A DNA stretch of 64,000 bases from Lethocerus indicus (taxonomy: Eukaryota > Arthropoda > Insecta > Hemiptera > Belostomatidae): NCBI GenBank assembly GCA_019843655.1, contig JACDQD010000003.1:10976925-11040924 (forward strand). Direction: 5' to 3'. Positions 39,001 through 51,500 of this stretch are shown here, piece by piece (positions within the stretch are counted from its first letter, which is position 1; the number at the start of each line of letters is the position of its first letter). The translations under genes were made by a program, and so were the position numbers. The notes beneath the pieces are model-generated. The model saw only the letters and a program-made list of their open reading frames with translations, was not told where the DNA came from and made no database searches.

Positions 39001-40814
39001 ACACGGAACAATATATCAACTTTTTTCTCCCCCTTCTCTTATCTAAGGATTTGGATCTTGAGGCCGTGTCGCTAAGTCGGGCCGGCTTGACTTGGCGTAG
39101 AACTTTTTTATAAGTTATAGTCAGAAGCGGGGCCCGGGGGATGGCGAGCGGGGGCGGCGGTGGCGGAATTATTCGCCGGAATTGAGAATGATCGGGGCCC
39201 AGATCCGCGTAATTATACAATGAAACTCTGTCTGTAATTTGGCCGGTGGAAACCGGCAGCCACTCGAAAAGCGGTTTCTGATGTTTGATTGGATTAATGT
39301 TTCGATTGCTGAGCTGGAGAAGGGGAACGGGGCCACTTACAGAAACCTAATGGATTGGTGACATTAGCCTCATTGCATATCGTCGGGTTTTTCAGTATTT
39401 TTCTTGCCAGTAATCTGTGTAACTGGTCATAACCACGATGAAGAAGAGTAAATTAATTCAGACTTTAAGGTTAAAGAACCGGTCGCTAAGAAGTATTGAG
39501 AGCAAAACGTTCACAAATGCCGCCCAGAAAATATCATTCACTTAAAAAAAATTTGTAACTGCTACATATTCATCCTACTTCAAAAACCTACGATTTTGGA
39601 ATAAAAAGATACTGGAATTCCAATGAACTTATCAGCGACCGACTGGTATTGTATATTGCTGTGGTGCTTGAATAAGTTAAAGTAACTTTGACACGGATAT
39701 TTCTATACATAGTGAAGGAAAAGAGGAAATAAATTCGAAGTTTCAAATAGGACACCCAAAGTTTCACTGGTCAATAAAAAACGCATTCAATTACAATACA
39801 TACTTTGGTTTCTAGAATAGTTATCATTCGAACTCTATCTTTCAGGTTAGACTGAATTTTGACTGTTTTTGCATATATTTGTACGTACGGTGCTAATCGC
39901 ATAACACTGGCGGACAGGTGACAATTTTATACAAAGTGAAAGGAACCGAGATCTCCATCGATCGGTACTTGGGCAAGTTGAATTCTTAAATCGTTCTTGC
40001 CGGAAAAAGTGGACGCTCGCATTTATTAATCTTTGATAACTACGATCCACAAGTTGTTTGGATCATTTATCGATTCGTTGCATTACTAAAAGACAAATCG
40101 GTCTATCCTTCGGTCCATTTTCTAAACCTTGAATCTAATTAGTAAGTGGCGGAATTAGAAAATAATATTTTATAAGTAAATAACTTCAATCTTGCGATCA
40201 GTTTTTGCTTCCGTTAGTCCATTAATGATTAAACGTTAGTTGTTTACCCTTGATTTAGTTCCAGAGCATTGAACTCATTCAACACATAATTCTGGACATT
40301 TATTCGTTATCTTTCAATTTCTATATATTTTAAATTACACTAAGATCCATTAAAATGCAAAAATACAGGTTCAAGTGAGGGGCGCAATAGGGCGATTATT
40401 GTGCACGGGTTGAAAAAAATCATGCATGAGATTGCTTAAAAACGAGAAGAGAAAGAGGGGGCGGCGGGGGAGTTGCAAGAGAAATAATACCTGAGAGAGT
40501 AGGGGAGAAGAATAAGCGAAGAGAAAATGGGAAGAGGTATCGACTGACTGTGGAGAATCCCAGGGATGGTGGTCCCTGTGGTTTGCTGACATGCTCCCTC
40601 CTCTTATTTCCCGTCTCTCTCACTCCCTCCCTCTTTCTCTTTCTGCCTCTCTCCGGCTCCGTATTCTCTCTCTCTCTCTCCCTCTCTCTCTGGCCCTGTC
40701 TTGCTCGCACCGACTCTGTATTGATCCTCCACGTGCCTCTTCCTCCCTTCCTCAATGCATCCCTCCTTTAAAACCTCCCGGCCACCACCCCACAACCCCC
40801 TCCCCTGCTACCAC

Positions 40815-40816
<2 letters not shown>

Positions 40817-40871
<55 letters not shown>
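40817..40871 (+). repeat. (CT)n microsatellite
   Basis: An uninterrupted CT run of about 27 units. It belongs to a wider pyrimidine-rich block from about 40590 that also includes a shorter CT run near 40664-40690. Confidence 0.95.
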
Positions 40872-40874
<3 letters not shown>

Positions 40875-41592
40875 TTCTCCCCGACGCGGGATCTCTTATT
40901 CGATACAGAGTTTTCCGGAGGATTCCGTTAGGCGGAAGAAACGGTGAGTTGTAGGATAGCGATAAGGGACTCGACATCAACAGGGGTTCAACATTATTGA
41001 CCAGATCTGATAAGTAGATCAGATATGTACGTGCCTATACTATTAATTTATAATTATTCCAATCGTGGCATTTCAATTTCATCCTTTTGGATTATTGAGT
41101 AATATAATTATTTTCGGATAACTGAGTGAATATACTTATGCACATCGAAAATAAAATAAAACTATATTCTATATAACTGCTGTATGGAGTGTATGATACA
41201 GGTACCATATATAGATATATGTATATATGATTCATTAGAACGATGCGTTTTATTCGAGCAGAAATAGAAATTTAATAAAGGATATCACAGTGAAATGAGA
41301 AGAAGAGAGTTGTATGTGAATGTATAATAAATTACCGGTAGCCGCTCTCTTTTTATATTTCATTAGTGAAAATATTTTTCAGTTTACTTCATTTCTAACT
41401 TTATTAAACTTCAGGTATCGTACTTACTGAAATACTTTTCTAATCTGTTTCTGGACGTATCCTTATAAATTCGTAAATATTAAATCTTTATTCCTAAATT
41501 CTTTAATTAAACTCTTATAAAAGAAAGATTAAAAGATTAAATCCTTACTCGTAAATAGTAAATGTTATGTGCATTAGACAAATCTAAGGGCA

Positions 41593-41701
41593 TTCAATGA
41601 TGCATTGAAGACAAATGCATTGCGCCCAAATGGACGCATGATACTAGACCCGCAAGACTGATTTGCAATGCGGGTTAGTATTACAGGGGCTACCGTGCCC
41701 C
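41593..41701. other. Cluster of short hairpins, possible structured RNA or element end
   Basis: Three inverted repeats occur in about 110 bp: TTCAATG/CATTGAA at 41593-41609; a 13-bp stem with one bulge at 41642-41681 (left arm TACTAGACCCGCA, right arm TGCGGGTTAGTA); and GGGGC/GCCCC at 41686-41701. The block is GC-richer than its surroundings. No known RNA family was recognised. Confidence 0.3.
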
Positions 41702-44700
41702 AGGCTTACTGTGTATAATCCAAGTTGCTGAAAATCGTCTCCCTACTTTCACTTGTACACTTTTGTAAACAATTACATTAAGTATAATTAATTACACTTC
41801 CAGACGATGATTTTTAAAAATACCTAGTTCGAAATAAAGTGACGGACTCAGCGCTTGTTTATACCCTGTTTATCGTTCTATCGAATGAAAATTAAACAGC
41901 CGGCAAGAGTTATCAATAAAGTCGCGTGGTAATTTTTAATCTCGGAGAGCCGACCCCTTAATCCCGAGGCGCCTAACGATTGCTGTAACCTACAATTTCG
42001 GTCAATTTTATTCCAAATTATATTTTCAAACCGATTCAAAAGCAGTTTCAGATTTAAATTCTTAAAAAAAAGTAATTAAAACAGTCGACCCGCTCGTAAC
42101 CACCCTCTCTCTCATATTCTCCCCCCTATAGAGTTATATAAACTGCCCTTTTGTCAGTGTCAGACTCGCGCCGGAGAGAATTTATATACGCGGGGGGGGG
42201 GCGGTTGGTGGGGGCACTTAGGTATTTCTGTTACATTCCGATACATATTCATATGGGAGAGTTTTTGCACGTTAGGCGGGCTTCGTTCTTATGCGCGCAC
42301 GAGCACCGCCGGTTTAAAGCCAATTTCATCGGGGCCTCACGCTACACCCAGACTAGAAAAAGAAAATGGAGGTAAAAAAGAAATAATAACTGAATAGAGT
42401 TCCGATTTTAACGGGCTTTCGCCGGCCTTTTGTTTGATTAACTACTCTTTTCCGAAATTACAAACAAATGGAAGATTACTAGACTTCTGAGAACTTCCTT
42501 TAGCACCGATTCCGTACCCTGTTTATTCCGACTAATCGGTGTAGAGATTCAAAACAGGCTGAATTTACGACAAAAATTGTATTTAAGCGTTAACATTTTA
42601 AATATTAATACATTTATTTGAAAGAGCGTGAAATATTGCCCATCGCATCCTCTGAGTGATTGGAAGACCCATCCCACTGTTCTGGACCTATCTTTACCTC
42701 GATTGATTAGAATATGATTGCTGCTCTATTAGGAAGACAATTACAATATCATACCTCTTTTGTTTCAATTTTTTCTTAGTCTAATGATGGTTCGAACTGT
42801 CACTAGTTGAGACGAGAGTTGATATTTCTCGATTCGTTCCGATATTCCTTATTCGAAACCGTCTCAGTGCCGACGAAGGTTTCGTGCCTCGGCCACAAAA
42901 CTCGGCAAGTATCATTAGACCCAATTTGGAAGCGATTCCCAAAAAGGTAAATTGGAAGCTTCCTGGCCGTGATTGGGCCCATCGCGTGATAAGACAAACG
43001 CTCGGTGTGGAGAGGGGCGTGGAGGGGGCGACTTCGAAACAAGGCATCTTCACGAACGTCATCCCTCTCTCTTCAAGTCTTGTTCCCGTGAAGTTTCTTC
43101 CAAAGAGTCCAAAGTCTCGGATTATCCGCCGGCTTTTTATTGGCTTCTGGCATGAACAGATAAACCGGCGAGCGGGCCTAATTCCGGCCGTTCGGAAAAG
43201 TGGACGGGATTCCACTCCTCCCCACCACCGCCGACTACTTCATAGACTTTCAGAGCCCAGAAGTAAAGCTATCGATCTGATCTCCTCCTCCCGCTTCTGC
43301 CGGCCGTAAAGCCGCAACTTATATTGGGCCGGGCCTTGTTTGTAAATTACGACCGGCCCAACTGCCATGTCAGTCATTGTGGGCCGCATTACCTTCCCTT
43401 TGTTTGTGATTTATTTTTACGGTTGACGAATATTTTTTCGGCAGAATAATAGGGTTAAAAACTCTGGCCCAATTCCTTCTGCGCCACGGACTCGGTATTT
43501 CATTTCGGAACATTCGAGCGCCCAAAATAAAATAACGTTTCTTTTAACGGTTACGTTTCGGTTTAATGTACTCCAAACGTACACCTAATAATGAACGAAA
43601 AGATTTAGTACGGTAATGAGGCGAAATTTGACTTCCAATCGCAATCAATTCAAAACTTATTCCCGAGTTTCAAACCTGCATCAGCCTCTGAACGGGGATT
43701 TCTGTAACCATGCTTATTCGGTCATAAACTGGGAGAATAATAGATATACACAAACTGTGAAAGATGAACGTAAGGGGTGGCCGAAATATAAAATATGCAA
43801 TAATTAATAATAAAATAAAAAATAATTCTGCGAAATTTAAAAGTATTAATTAACAATATCAGCTAAGGATACCATATTAGTTACAATATTGAGGAAAATG
43901 TTAAGGATCTACCAGGATAAAGTATCACCGTCGACAGAGCTGACGTAACCGCCATTTCCCATTGACTCGTTTAAGAGAAAAAGGATAATGGACAACTGTA
44001 ACCCTTCCAACAGCATACACGCAAGCAGTTAACGAGGGGTAATATTTTATGATAATATTCAAACAACTAACGTTTACTCTTGTCTTTAATTATGACGTAA
44101 TTTCTATATAATTTTTAAGGAAGGGCCCTTAAAGTGTAGGGGTAACGGCTGCCAGAGGTTTGAGCCTGCCTGCTTGAAGGCAAATCTCCCCCAGGGTCTC
44201 TCTCCCCATATTTGACTAGTGTCTCGAATGGGCCTACCTAATTCCGGATTCACCACTGGGGTCGGAACACGGACCACTTGTTTGGGGTTAACCAGACCAA
44301 TTTCTAATGATAAGGGGCGGTAACAACAACACAACTGTTCCCACCCTAAGCAATTGTATGCTATGTCTGTGCTTTCACTTTTCACTGCAGGTTCCACAAA
44401 TAAAATGTAATTTAATTTTTTATTTAATAAGCAGAACGACTGAATATTGTTGTATTATTTTTCGATCAGTCATTAATGATAAACCGTAGTTTAACATAAC
44501 TGTTTTGTGGTCTGCGAGGGGTTGGAATACCGTAGATTTCGTGTGTTTCTGTCTCCTCTCGCTGGTTTGGTCTTTAGCAAAAGACCTTTCTTTAGAAAAA
44601 AGAAAGACACGAAATGTACGATAAACTGTAAGTTTTTCGTAAATTCTTATTTTATAAATGATTTCGGCTCATGGTTATACTATCACTCACGAATCTATAA

Positions 44701-45143
44701 ACAACATACCGGGAATTATTTTTATAATATATAAGTATATTTCTTTAATATTATATATTATATTAAATATATTTAGTTAAGTGTAATTGGAAATGCGACT
44801 ACAGTAATTCTTTAACATCTAGCAGGGACCAGACTGCATAGAAAGGATAATATTCCAGTCCCTCCGTAAATATTCTTACCATACTGTGGTATAGTAGTTA
44901 GTCGTTAGTAGTTACTCGTATGAGAGCTGGGGCAAAACGTTGGGAATGGCTCGATACCCAATTATCTAGGCTTCTCGGTTGTTGTGAGTGGATCGGCGCC
45001 CGGTGAAGGGCCGACCGACATTAGTGCCGGGGTGTCGGGGACAATTGAACCGCGAATTTCGCCCCTTTAAGTGCCTTCGACGGCGCACGGATTATTCGGT
45101 AAACAGTATCCCGCGAGCGCCATTGTTGCCGGGGTGAGTTGCT

Positions 45144-45161
45144 GGGTGGGTGGGGGTGGGG
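45144..45161 (+). other. G-quadruplex motif
   Basis: Four G-runs of 3, 3, 5 and 4 are separated by single T residues, a compact arrangement expected to be very stable. Confidence 0.7.
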
Positions 45162-45868
45162 TGTTAAAATGCCACTTTTCACACCTCCCGCCGATAATGG
45201 GCCTATTAGCGGCCGGCCGAACACCCTCATCCCGATGGCATTTCGCTGCCGATTTTTTCGATAACGGCCAGGGAAAAAAAAACCGATCGCGCCGAGTCGT
45301 CGAGGCGTTAATAGCGTCAATGTTCACCGGGTGGAACACTTGAAAACAATGCTTTTCGAGTAAGGAGGAGGAAAAGAGCAATAAAGAAGGGAGGTACTTT
45401 CGGTACTCGACCCTCGTCGTGTCGCATGTGGGGCCCGCGCATTATTGGCTATTTGCCTAGGAAACCTGGGACATGACGTCCATTACCAGCGGTTATCTTG
45501 TGTACACTTGTTTTCTGAAAAACGTTCCTAGTAATACATCATTAATGTTCCACAATAGTCTAGGCGGTAGCTTCTATTCAGTTCGACTATGTTAGTGTGC
45601 AAACTATGATATACCTGACATTGTGCCTGGCATATTCCCAACACTCCTAGTGCCTCCTTTCACAACTAAAAGGGTTAAAATTTAATACGTTTTTATTTAC
45701 GGATATCTTGAATTGATCAATAAATATGAGGTAAGCTTTACCTCAGATATAGAGCGTGAGATTAGAAGGATTAAAATTTTGGGAAAAACTATTATCGTGG
45801 ACACAGAACACATTAGAGCCGGGTGAGCATAATTACAGATTTCCTTCGAGTCCCAGTTAATTCTATTT

Positions 45869-45902
45869 GCGTGTGTCTGTGTGTGTGTGTCTGTGTGTGT
45901 GT
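45869..45902 (+). repeat. (GT)n microsatellite, interrupted
   Basis: A GT-rich run with CT interruptions, about 125 bp before a long CT run. Confidence 0.85.
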
Positions 45903-46021
45903 CTTTGACGATAAATGAGCGCCTGGAGTTATTCAAAGTTTTAACCTGGGGCTTTATCGTCGTCTCCCGGGCGTTCTCGAAGATCGCGTGGTCCCTTGGG
46001 ACCGCACGCACGCACGCTCTT

Positions 46022-46027
<6 letters not shown>

Positions 46028-46113
<86 letters not shown>
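46028..46113 (+). repeat. (CT)n microsatellite, about 43 units
   Basis: The longest simple repeat in the window: a nearly pure CT run of about 86 bp, followed by a short second CT block near 46118-46126. The long Ser-Leu open frames over it are artefacts of the repeat. Confidence 0.97.
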
Positions 46114-46116
<3 letters not shown>

Positions 46117-46707
46117 CCTCTCTCTCACACTACCTCCATTCCGCGTTCTCCCTCTCTTCTTATCGCTGGGAAATTTCGAAAGAGAACTTTTTCACATTAT
46201 TAAACCGGGACGGCCAAATTCGGAGACGTTATTGTGGCTGTAGGGTCGACATGAAGAACAGGCTGCGCTTTTTGGCTCCGATCCACACCCCCCCCCCCAA
46301 CCCGGGAAGATATAACATTCTCTGCCGGCCCATTACGCTTCCCAACCTTAACTTTCCTAATTGTCGATAAAGTTTGCCAATCGACCCGATCGGGCTTTGG
46401 CAGCGGACTCCCACTTGAGCGCTTGAAATACACTGCCAAGACTGTGAGTTCGTTGCTCGGGGGGACGTAAGGGATGCGTAATTACTTGCGTTCCTGAACT
46501 GATTCCGGTAAATAATTAGAAGAAGTTAGACAGTATGTTTTACGTCCGTACTGGCATTATATGTGAATGCAATACATTCGAAATATACGATGGAATAATG
46601 ATCATGCTAATTTAAGTGCACGTAAACACGTGTAACTTACCATTCCCGCCATCACTGCTCTAATGTGGAAAGCCTGATCCAGCATCTGATGACAGAATAT
46701 GCACCGA

Positions 46708-46849
46708 GACGGTAGCGCCCCCCTCAGGGTTGTGCGGAAATGTACTTAACTAATGTTCGTTAGGTCCACCTGCACCGAGACGCCAACGCTCGCCTGAGGG
46801 TTGTACGGTAATGTACTTAACTAAAGTTTGTTGCGTCACATGCACCGAT
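46708..46849. repeat. Two diverged copies of the 71-bp repeat family
   Basis: Two units starting at 46708 and 46779 share the ordered blocks of the array at 24915-25603: GCACCGAGACG, GCGGAAATGTACTTAACTA, GTTCGTT and TGCACCGA. They have many substitutions. The orientation is the same as in the main array, 21 kb away. Confidence 0.9.
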
Positions 46850-48545
46850 AAAAGAAGACAAAAAATTGTATCAATGTTTTAATTTTTTGTGATAAAATAA
46901 AATGAAACAATTCAACGCCTATACCTGGTGCCACTTCTTGTCACGAGTTCGTTGGAAAACTCGTTACTGAGATTCGCCTTTCTGCTCAACGTTTGTGTCC
47001 TAACTGCTCTGCTTTGCGTTCGATTCCTTCTCTTCGGTTGTATGGGGTGACTAGGTTTGAATCGAGATTCAATTAAAATTATTAACTCCAAATACTGTAT
47101 AGTTTGACTTGAATCTACACTGCATGAATACAACCTAATTATCTAGGGAGGAATATGAACACTTTGACTGGATCAGGTGTTATTAAACACGCATTGTAAG
47201 GATTGTTGAAAATATACCAGTTGGTGAATCACCTGTTTCGTTTTTCCGTATATAAGTTGGTCTGACGAATCAGTACTACGATTATGAAAATCGCAATGAA
47301 AATGGCTAAGAAGGTCGTTGTCGTGAAGTAGCCTTGAAACCAAGACGTTTGCTATGGAAAATCGTTGGCGTTTAAGTAAATACAACAATACATTAAAGTG
47401 ATTTTTTAAAAACTGTGTTTGATTGATCAATCAAGTCCGTTTATACATATATCCGTTTTAAAAATAGGTTACTTACGGTTCGCCTCTGCGTCCAAAAATA
47501 GTCTAGTGCCATTTGTACATGGGAAAATTTCCAGAGACAATTCAGGAATAATTTAGAACTAACCGGAATGATAAATACAACCTATTATATTAAACTCGAA
47601 ATAAATATATGTAAAGAAGCCAGCTGATCAGTCAAGATATTACACTGAAAACCAATTGGTCGGTGACGTATTATAATCACTTTCATTTTTCTCTACGTTC
47701 TTTGTTAAAACCAAAAATGCATAACGATGTTTAAGACATTTCAGAAAGCGTGTTTGGTGTTTTGTAACTATTTACAACCGCTTGGTTTTATTACCGGAAG
47801 CGTTTTCCAATTTTTATCGAGGATTTAAAAAATGAAGTATTACACATTAGAAAATTTTATTGGGTGACATAAATGTTTAAAAGTATACAATGAAATAAAT
47901 AACAAATAAATACTACGAGATATTAAAATTTTGAGATTCACGTGATATATATACACGTATAATGATGATATCACATAAAATGTTAAAATGATTAACTTAT
48001 AAAATACCTTAGATAGTGTTTAAATGGCTGGTTATGGATGAAGGTATTAGTCGCAGTTATTATGCAATGAAAATGAAACGTTAACACGAATATATTCTTA
48101 TATAATAAAAGATTTGTACCGTCTATGGTTTGAAGGTGATTTTCTTGTTTATACATACTAAGTTAGTGTAGAAAAAATGTATCATGAAGCCTATATAATA
48201 GGGATATAACAGTAGGATTATAATAATAGGAAATTATTATAAACAGAAACACTTCCAACGTGGCTAACGTACTAGCAGGCCCGGTGGTAACGACGACCCC
48301 CGCTCTTATGACCCGAATAAAGATTATGACTGGACATGCTAGGGGTTCGCTAATTTAATGAAGAAATGCTACCGAAGATAGCCGTAGACAAATGAAAAGT
48401 GATGTTATTCCAAAATATCGCGGAGCAGTCGTGATTGGGCTCAAAATGGAATAGGATTAGAATCATACACTCGAATATTTTTAATATACAACGTATTAAT
48501 GTGCGTTTCCCAGTAGAGTTTGGGAAATGCCGGCCCGGATGTGGA
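46850..48545. other. AT-rich DNA downstream of the hyaluronidase gene
   Basis: No gene recognised. The right end is the 3' untranslated region of the - strand hyaluronidase gene; an ATTAAA-type signal on the - strand lies near 48482, about 65 nt past the stop. The open frames at 46912-47133 and 47173-47430 (- strand) match nothing I know. Confidence 0.45.
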
Positions 48546-51500
48546 TCAACCGAACGGTCGTAGTAATTCGGGTAGGGATCTCTGAATGGTATTATCGGTG
48601 TCGACCACCGCTGTCGTGTCTTCTTCCAGTACAGCGGTGGAGGTGGGTAGGTCCGTGGACGTGGTGGGGTACTTGGCGGGTAGTTCGGGGGCCGGTGGCC
48701 TCGTGGCCTGGACGGCTGCAGGACCTAGCACCGTCTCCAGGTAGTCGCCGAGAGCCAGGCACCTTCTCTCGCTGCTCACGTCCTTGCTCGAACCCCAAAC
48801 TACCACCCCGGCAGCGCCCATCTCTTTCGCAACCATTATCGAGTTCAACATGTCGTCCTGCAGTCACAGCGAAACCTGTTTTACTTATACTACAAACCGA
48901 GTTTTTAAGGGTATGTCTTATTTAGTTTTCTCGAACTTCTGTCTCCCTTGTGCCAGATTGACTCACCACCATACCGACAGACAAGCCACTGATGATGGCC
49001 GCAGTCGAAAATGGCCTAGGAAAAGACTAAACCAGAGATAGGAGGCGCAAAATCGAGTGAACTACAACATAGCAGGTATTCCAAATTGGCATTTTTAAAA
49101 CCGTGAATACCATGTCCATGTTTTTCGTTGGGAACAAGCGATTCTCATATTGGACAACGGGTGTTTTTACTAATTTAGATTATTCACTGTATAAGGCCAT
49201 ATACACCTGACATGAAATTTTTACACGGGACATACTCTAATTACTGAGTGAAAAATCGGGCTTATGACGAAACATATCGGGCCGTATCGACAGTGTGTAT
49301 CACTTACCGGGCGAAGGTACTCGTTGGTATCGTGGTACTTGTACCATATGTAGGGTACCACCGGCCTGTCCCTGGCTACTCTGTTGGCCTCGGTTAGGCG
49401 GCCCTTGATGAACCGAACCCTGGAGGCCGGGCTCAGCCCATGATCCCTCAGGTACAGTGACGGGAAGAACGCCGTCGTCTCAGAAAACAGCCACTCCATA
49501 CTGAAGAAAAATTACAAAAATTCTATCTACTGGATATTGTCGATCTGGATGTTGAAAAACGTATTACCTAAACATTATTTATCGTAATTATGTATTCCGC
49601 ATTCTAAACTAAACTTTAAATAAATAAACTCTATTTAAATTTTAAAAGATATATGAATGGACGTAAAGGAGCGGCATATGCATTATGACGTGTATGGCTT
49701 TAATTGTATCCATCATAAATCCTTCGTATCCTTCATAACTAGGACGCTTTAAGCGCAGTTGTCATCGATGATAACTTCCATTGCCCGGACCATTTTTTTT
49801 TAAACAATGCAATCATTGCCAAGAATTATAAAAAGAGTTAAACTGTGATTGTAATCGAAAAGGGTCAACGACTTGATCGAATATTCGGTCTTAACAAGGT
49901 CGAGATAAATGAGTGAATGGTGTGACCAGGAGAAAACGATAGTGCCGTGGAAGAGGCCGATAAAACAATCTATCTTTCAGAGACGAGCCCTTTTTATAAA
50001 AAATACCGAGATAAAGGTTGGGAGCAATCCATTTTCAAGATGTCATCGAGAGAGGCTCAACGGAGAGAAAGGCGTAATGACGAGCGCCTATTTTATAATA
50101 CCTGTGGTTTCAGATTCCAGGTTTATTTATACAGACCGGGTTTTAAGGCCTTTGATAAGTCTTTTGAAAACAGATATATAACCGGTCCCGCGTTAGGGAC
50201 TCCACTCGAAATCATCGAATGGAGTCGGTAATATTGATGGTATTAGAAACCATCGTCACCAAACGGACAAGACAACGTTTTTTGAACGTAATACCGGTTC
50301 AAAGAAACTGGTGGGGAAACCGTCCTACAAGAAAGGTGACAAAGAATAAAGAAAAAATGACAAAGAACAGAATAATTCTCTGAAACCACCTCCGGGGAAT
50401 GTTGAATAGAGTTTCATCGGAACTAATTTGAACCGTTTTATCGTGACGTCATTTTTGAATTTCCAGTTTTATGGTCTAATACGTCACTGTCGTGTAATTT
50501 GAAAACTAGGCCGTGGCCGTCTGTAGGTCAGGGAATTGACTCGACTGCTTCCCGTGAGTCACCTCCCGTGTCCACCTCAACAACACTCCAGAATATTTTG
50601 ATTCTCGTAATGATCACAAACGCCAATACTTTCCCTTCTAATGTTAGCCTGTAAACTGGTGTTGCAATTTGAATAAATACACTGCAATTATGATGTCCTG
50701 TTTTGCTATAGCGAATATTAGTCGGTTTCAGATGATCAGGTGTCGTCGATCGATTACTTCAAGTAATACTTTCAAACTGGTTTCACTGAGATCATCATTT
50801 GAATTTCTCTTAAGCATTTGGCATCTAGCGTATCTCTCTATTTTTTTTAAGTTAGTAGCCGTGATTGAAGAGGTATTTATCATAATATATCTGGAAATGT
50901 GGAAGGCAATAACAAATTGAAAAAGCTTAAATGGACGTGTGGAATACTCGTCTTCTTACAAACGATAGGCGTTCAAATCATAAATTATAAAGAAAAAATA
51001 ATCAGAGAAACACAAATTTGAGTTTTTTTTTCTTTGATATGATTCTAACACATCACCTTTGACCTATTGTGATCAGCGCTTCAATCAGATGCATTACACC
51101 ATTCTTAGTGATAATCTCAGACCCGATCTGACCGGTTGGCGAAAACTGGTCATTTCTATTTCGAGATTCTGTGACCGGTATAAAAGATTTTTGCCACTCA
51201 GACCGGCCGAAACATACGAATACGTTGGGTCGCTATATAAATGAAAAAGAAAGTTCAGTAGTCCTCGTATATACATAACGATAATATTTCTGTGACTATT
51301 GTGACGATTAATCATCCGGTTATTGTGGTACAATTTGTTTGAATTATATAGTAGTTCGTTACTTGCCGTAACCTATCCATAACTATCCTCGGTAGTGAAC
51401 CTATTTTATTCGGAACTTTGAAAGAATATAAAAACCATTGTAACTCGTGTCTTACTCGAAAATGATCGATTAAATGAACGAGAAAACTATTTATTTGAAA

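Larger units (their letters stand above)
29077..46700. other. Long intergenic or intronic region, no host gene recognised
   Basis: Over 17 kb without a supported exon. AT-rich DNA alternates with GC-richer blocks (about 29690-29890, 30280-30420, 32860-33060, 33160-33660, 34290-34640, 35960-36190, 36780-37080, 37380-38180, 38680-39300, 42880-43560, 44990-45440). Many blocks contain homopolymer C or G runs, TTTATGG/CCATAAA-like and TTTATAA motifs. The open frames over them run on both strands and match nothing known to me. The region might be regulatory sequence or large introns of a gene whose exons lie outside the window. Confidence 0.4.

Noticed and set aside
40420..40980. Arg-Glu-rich and Ser-Leu-rich open frames on both strands
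   Set aside because: They are artefacts of CT/GA repeats.
42781..43309. Overlapping 140-codon open frames on both strands
   Set aside because: No domain or splice context. The length is explained by locally high GC with few stop codons.
45988..46243. Long Ser-Leu open frames in three frames
   Set aside because: They are produced entirely by the CT microsatellite and have no other coding support.
48527..48925. 132-codon open frame on the + strand
   Set aside because: It is a shadow of the last hyaluronidase exon on the - strand.
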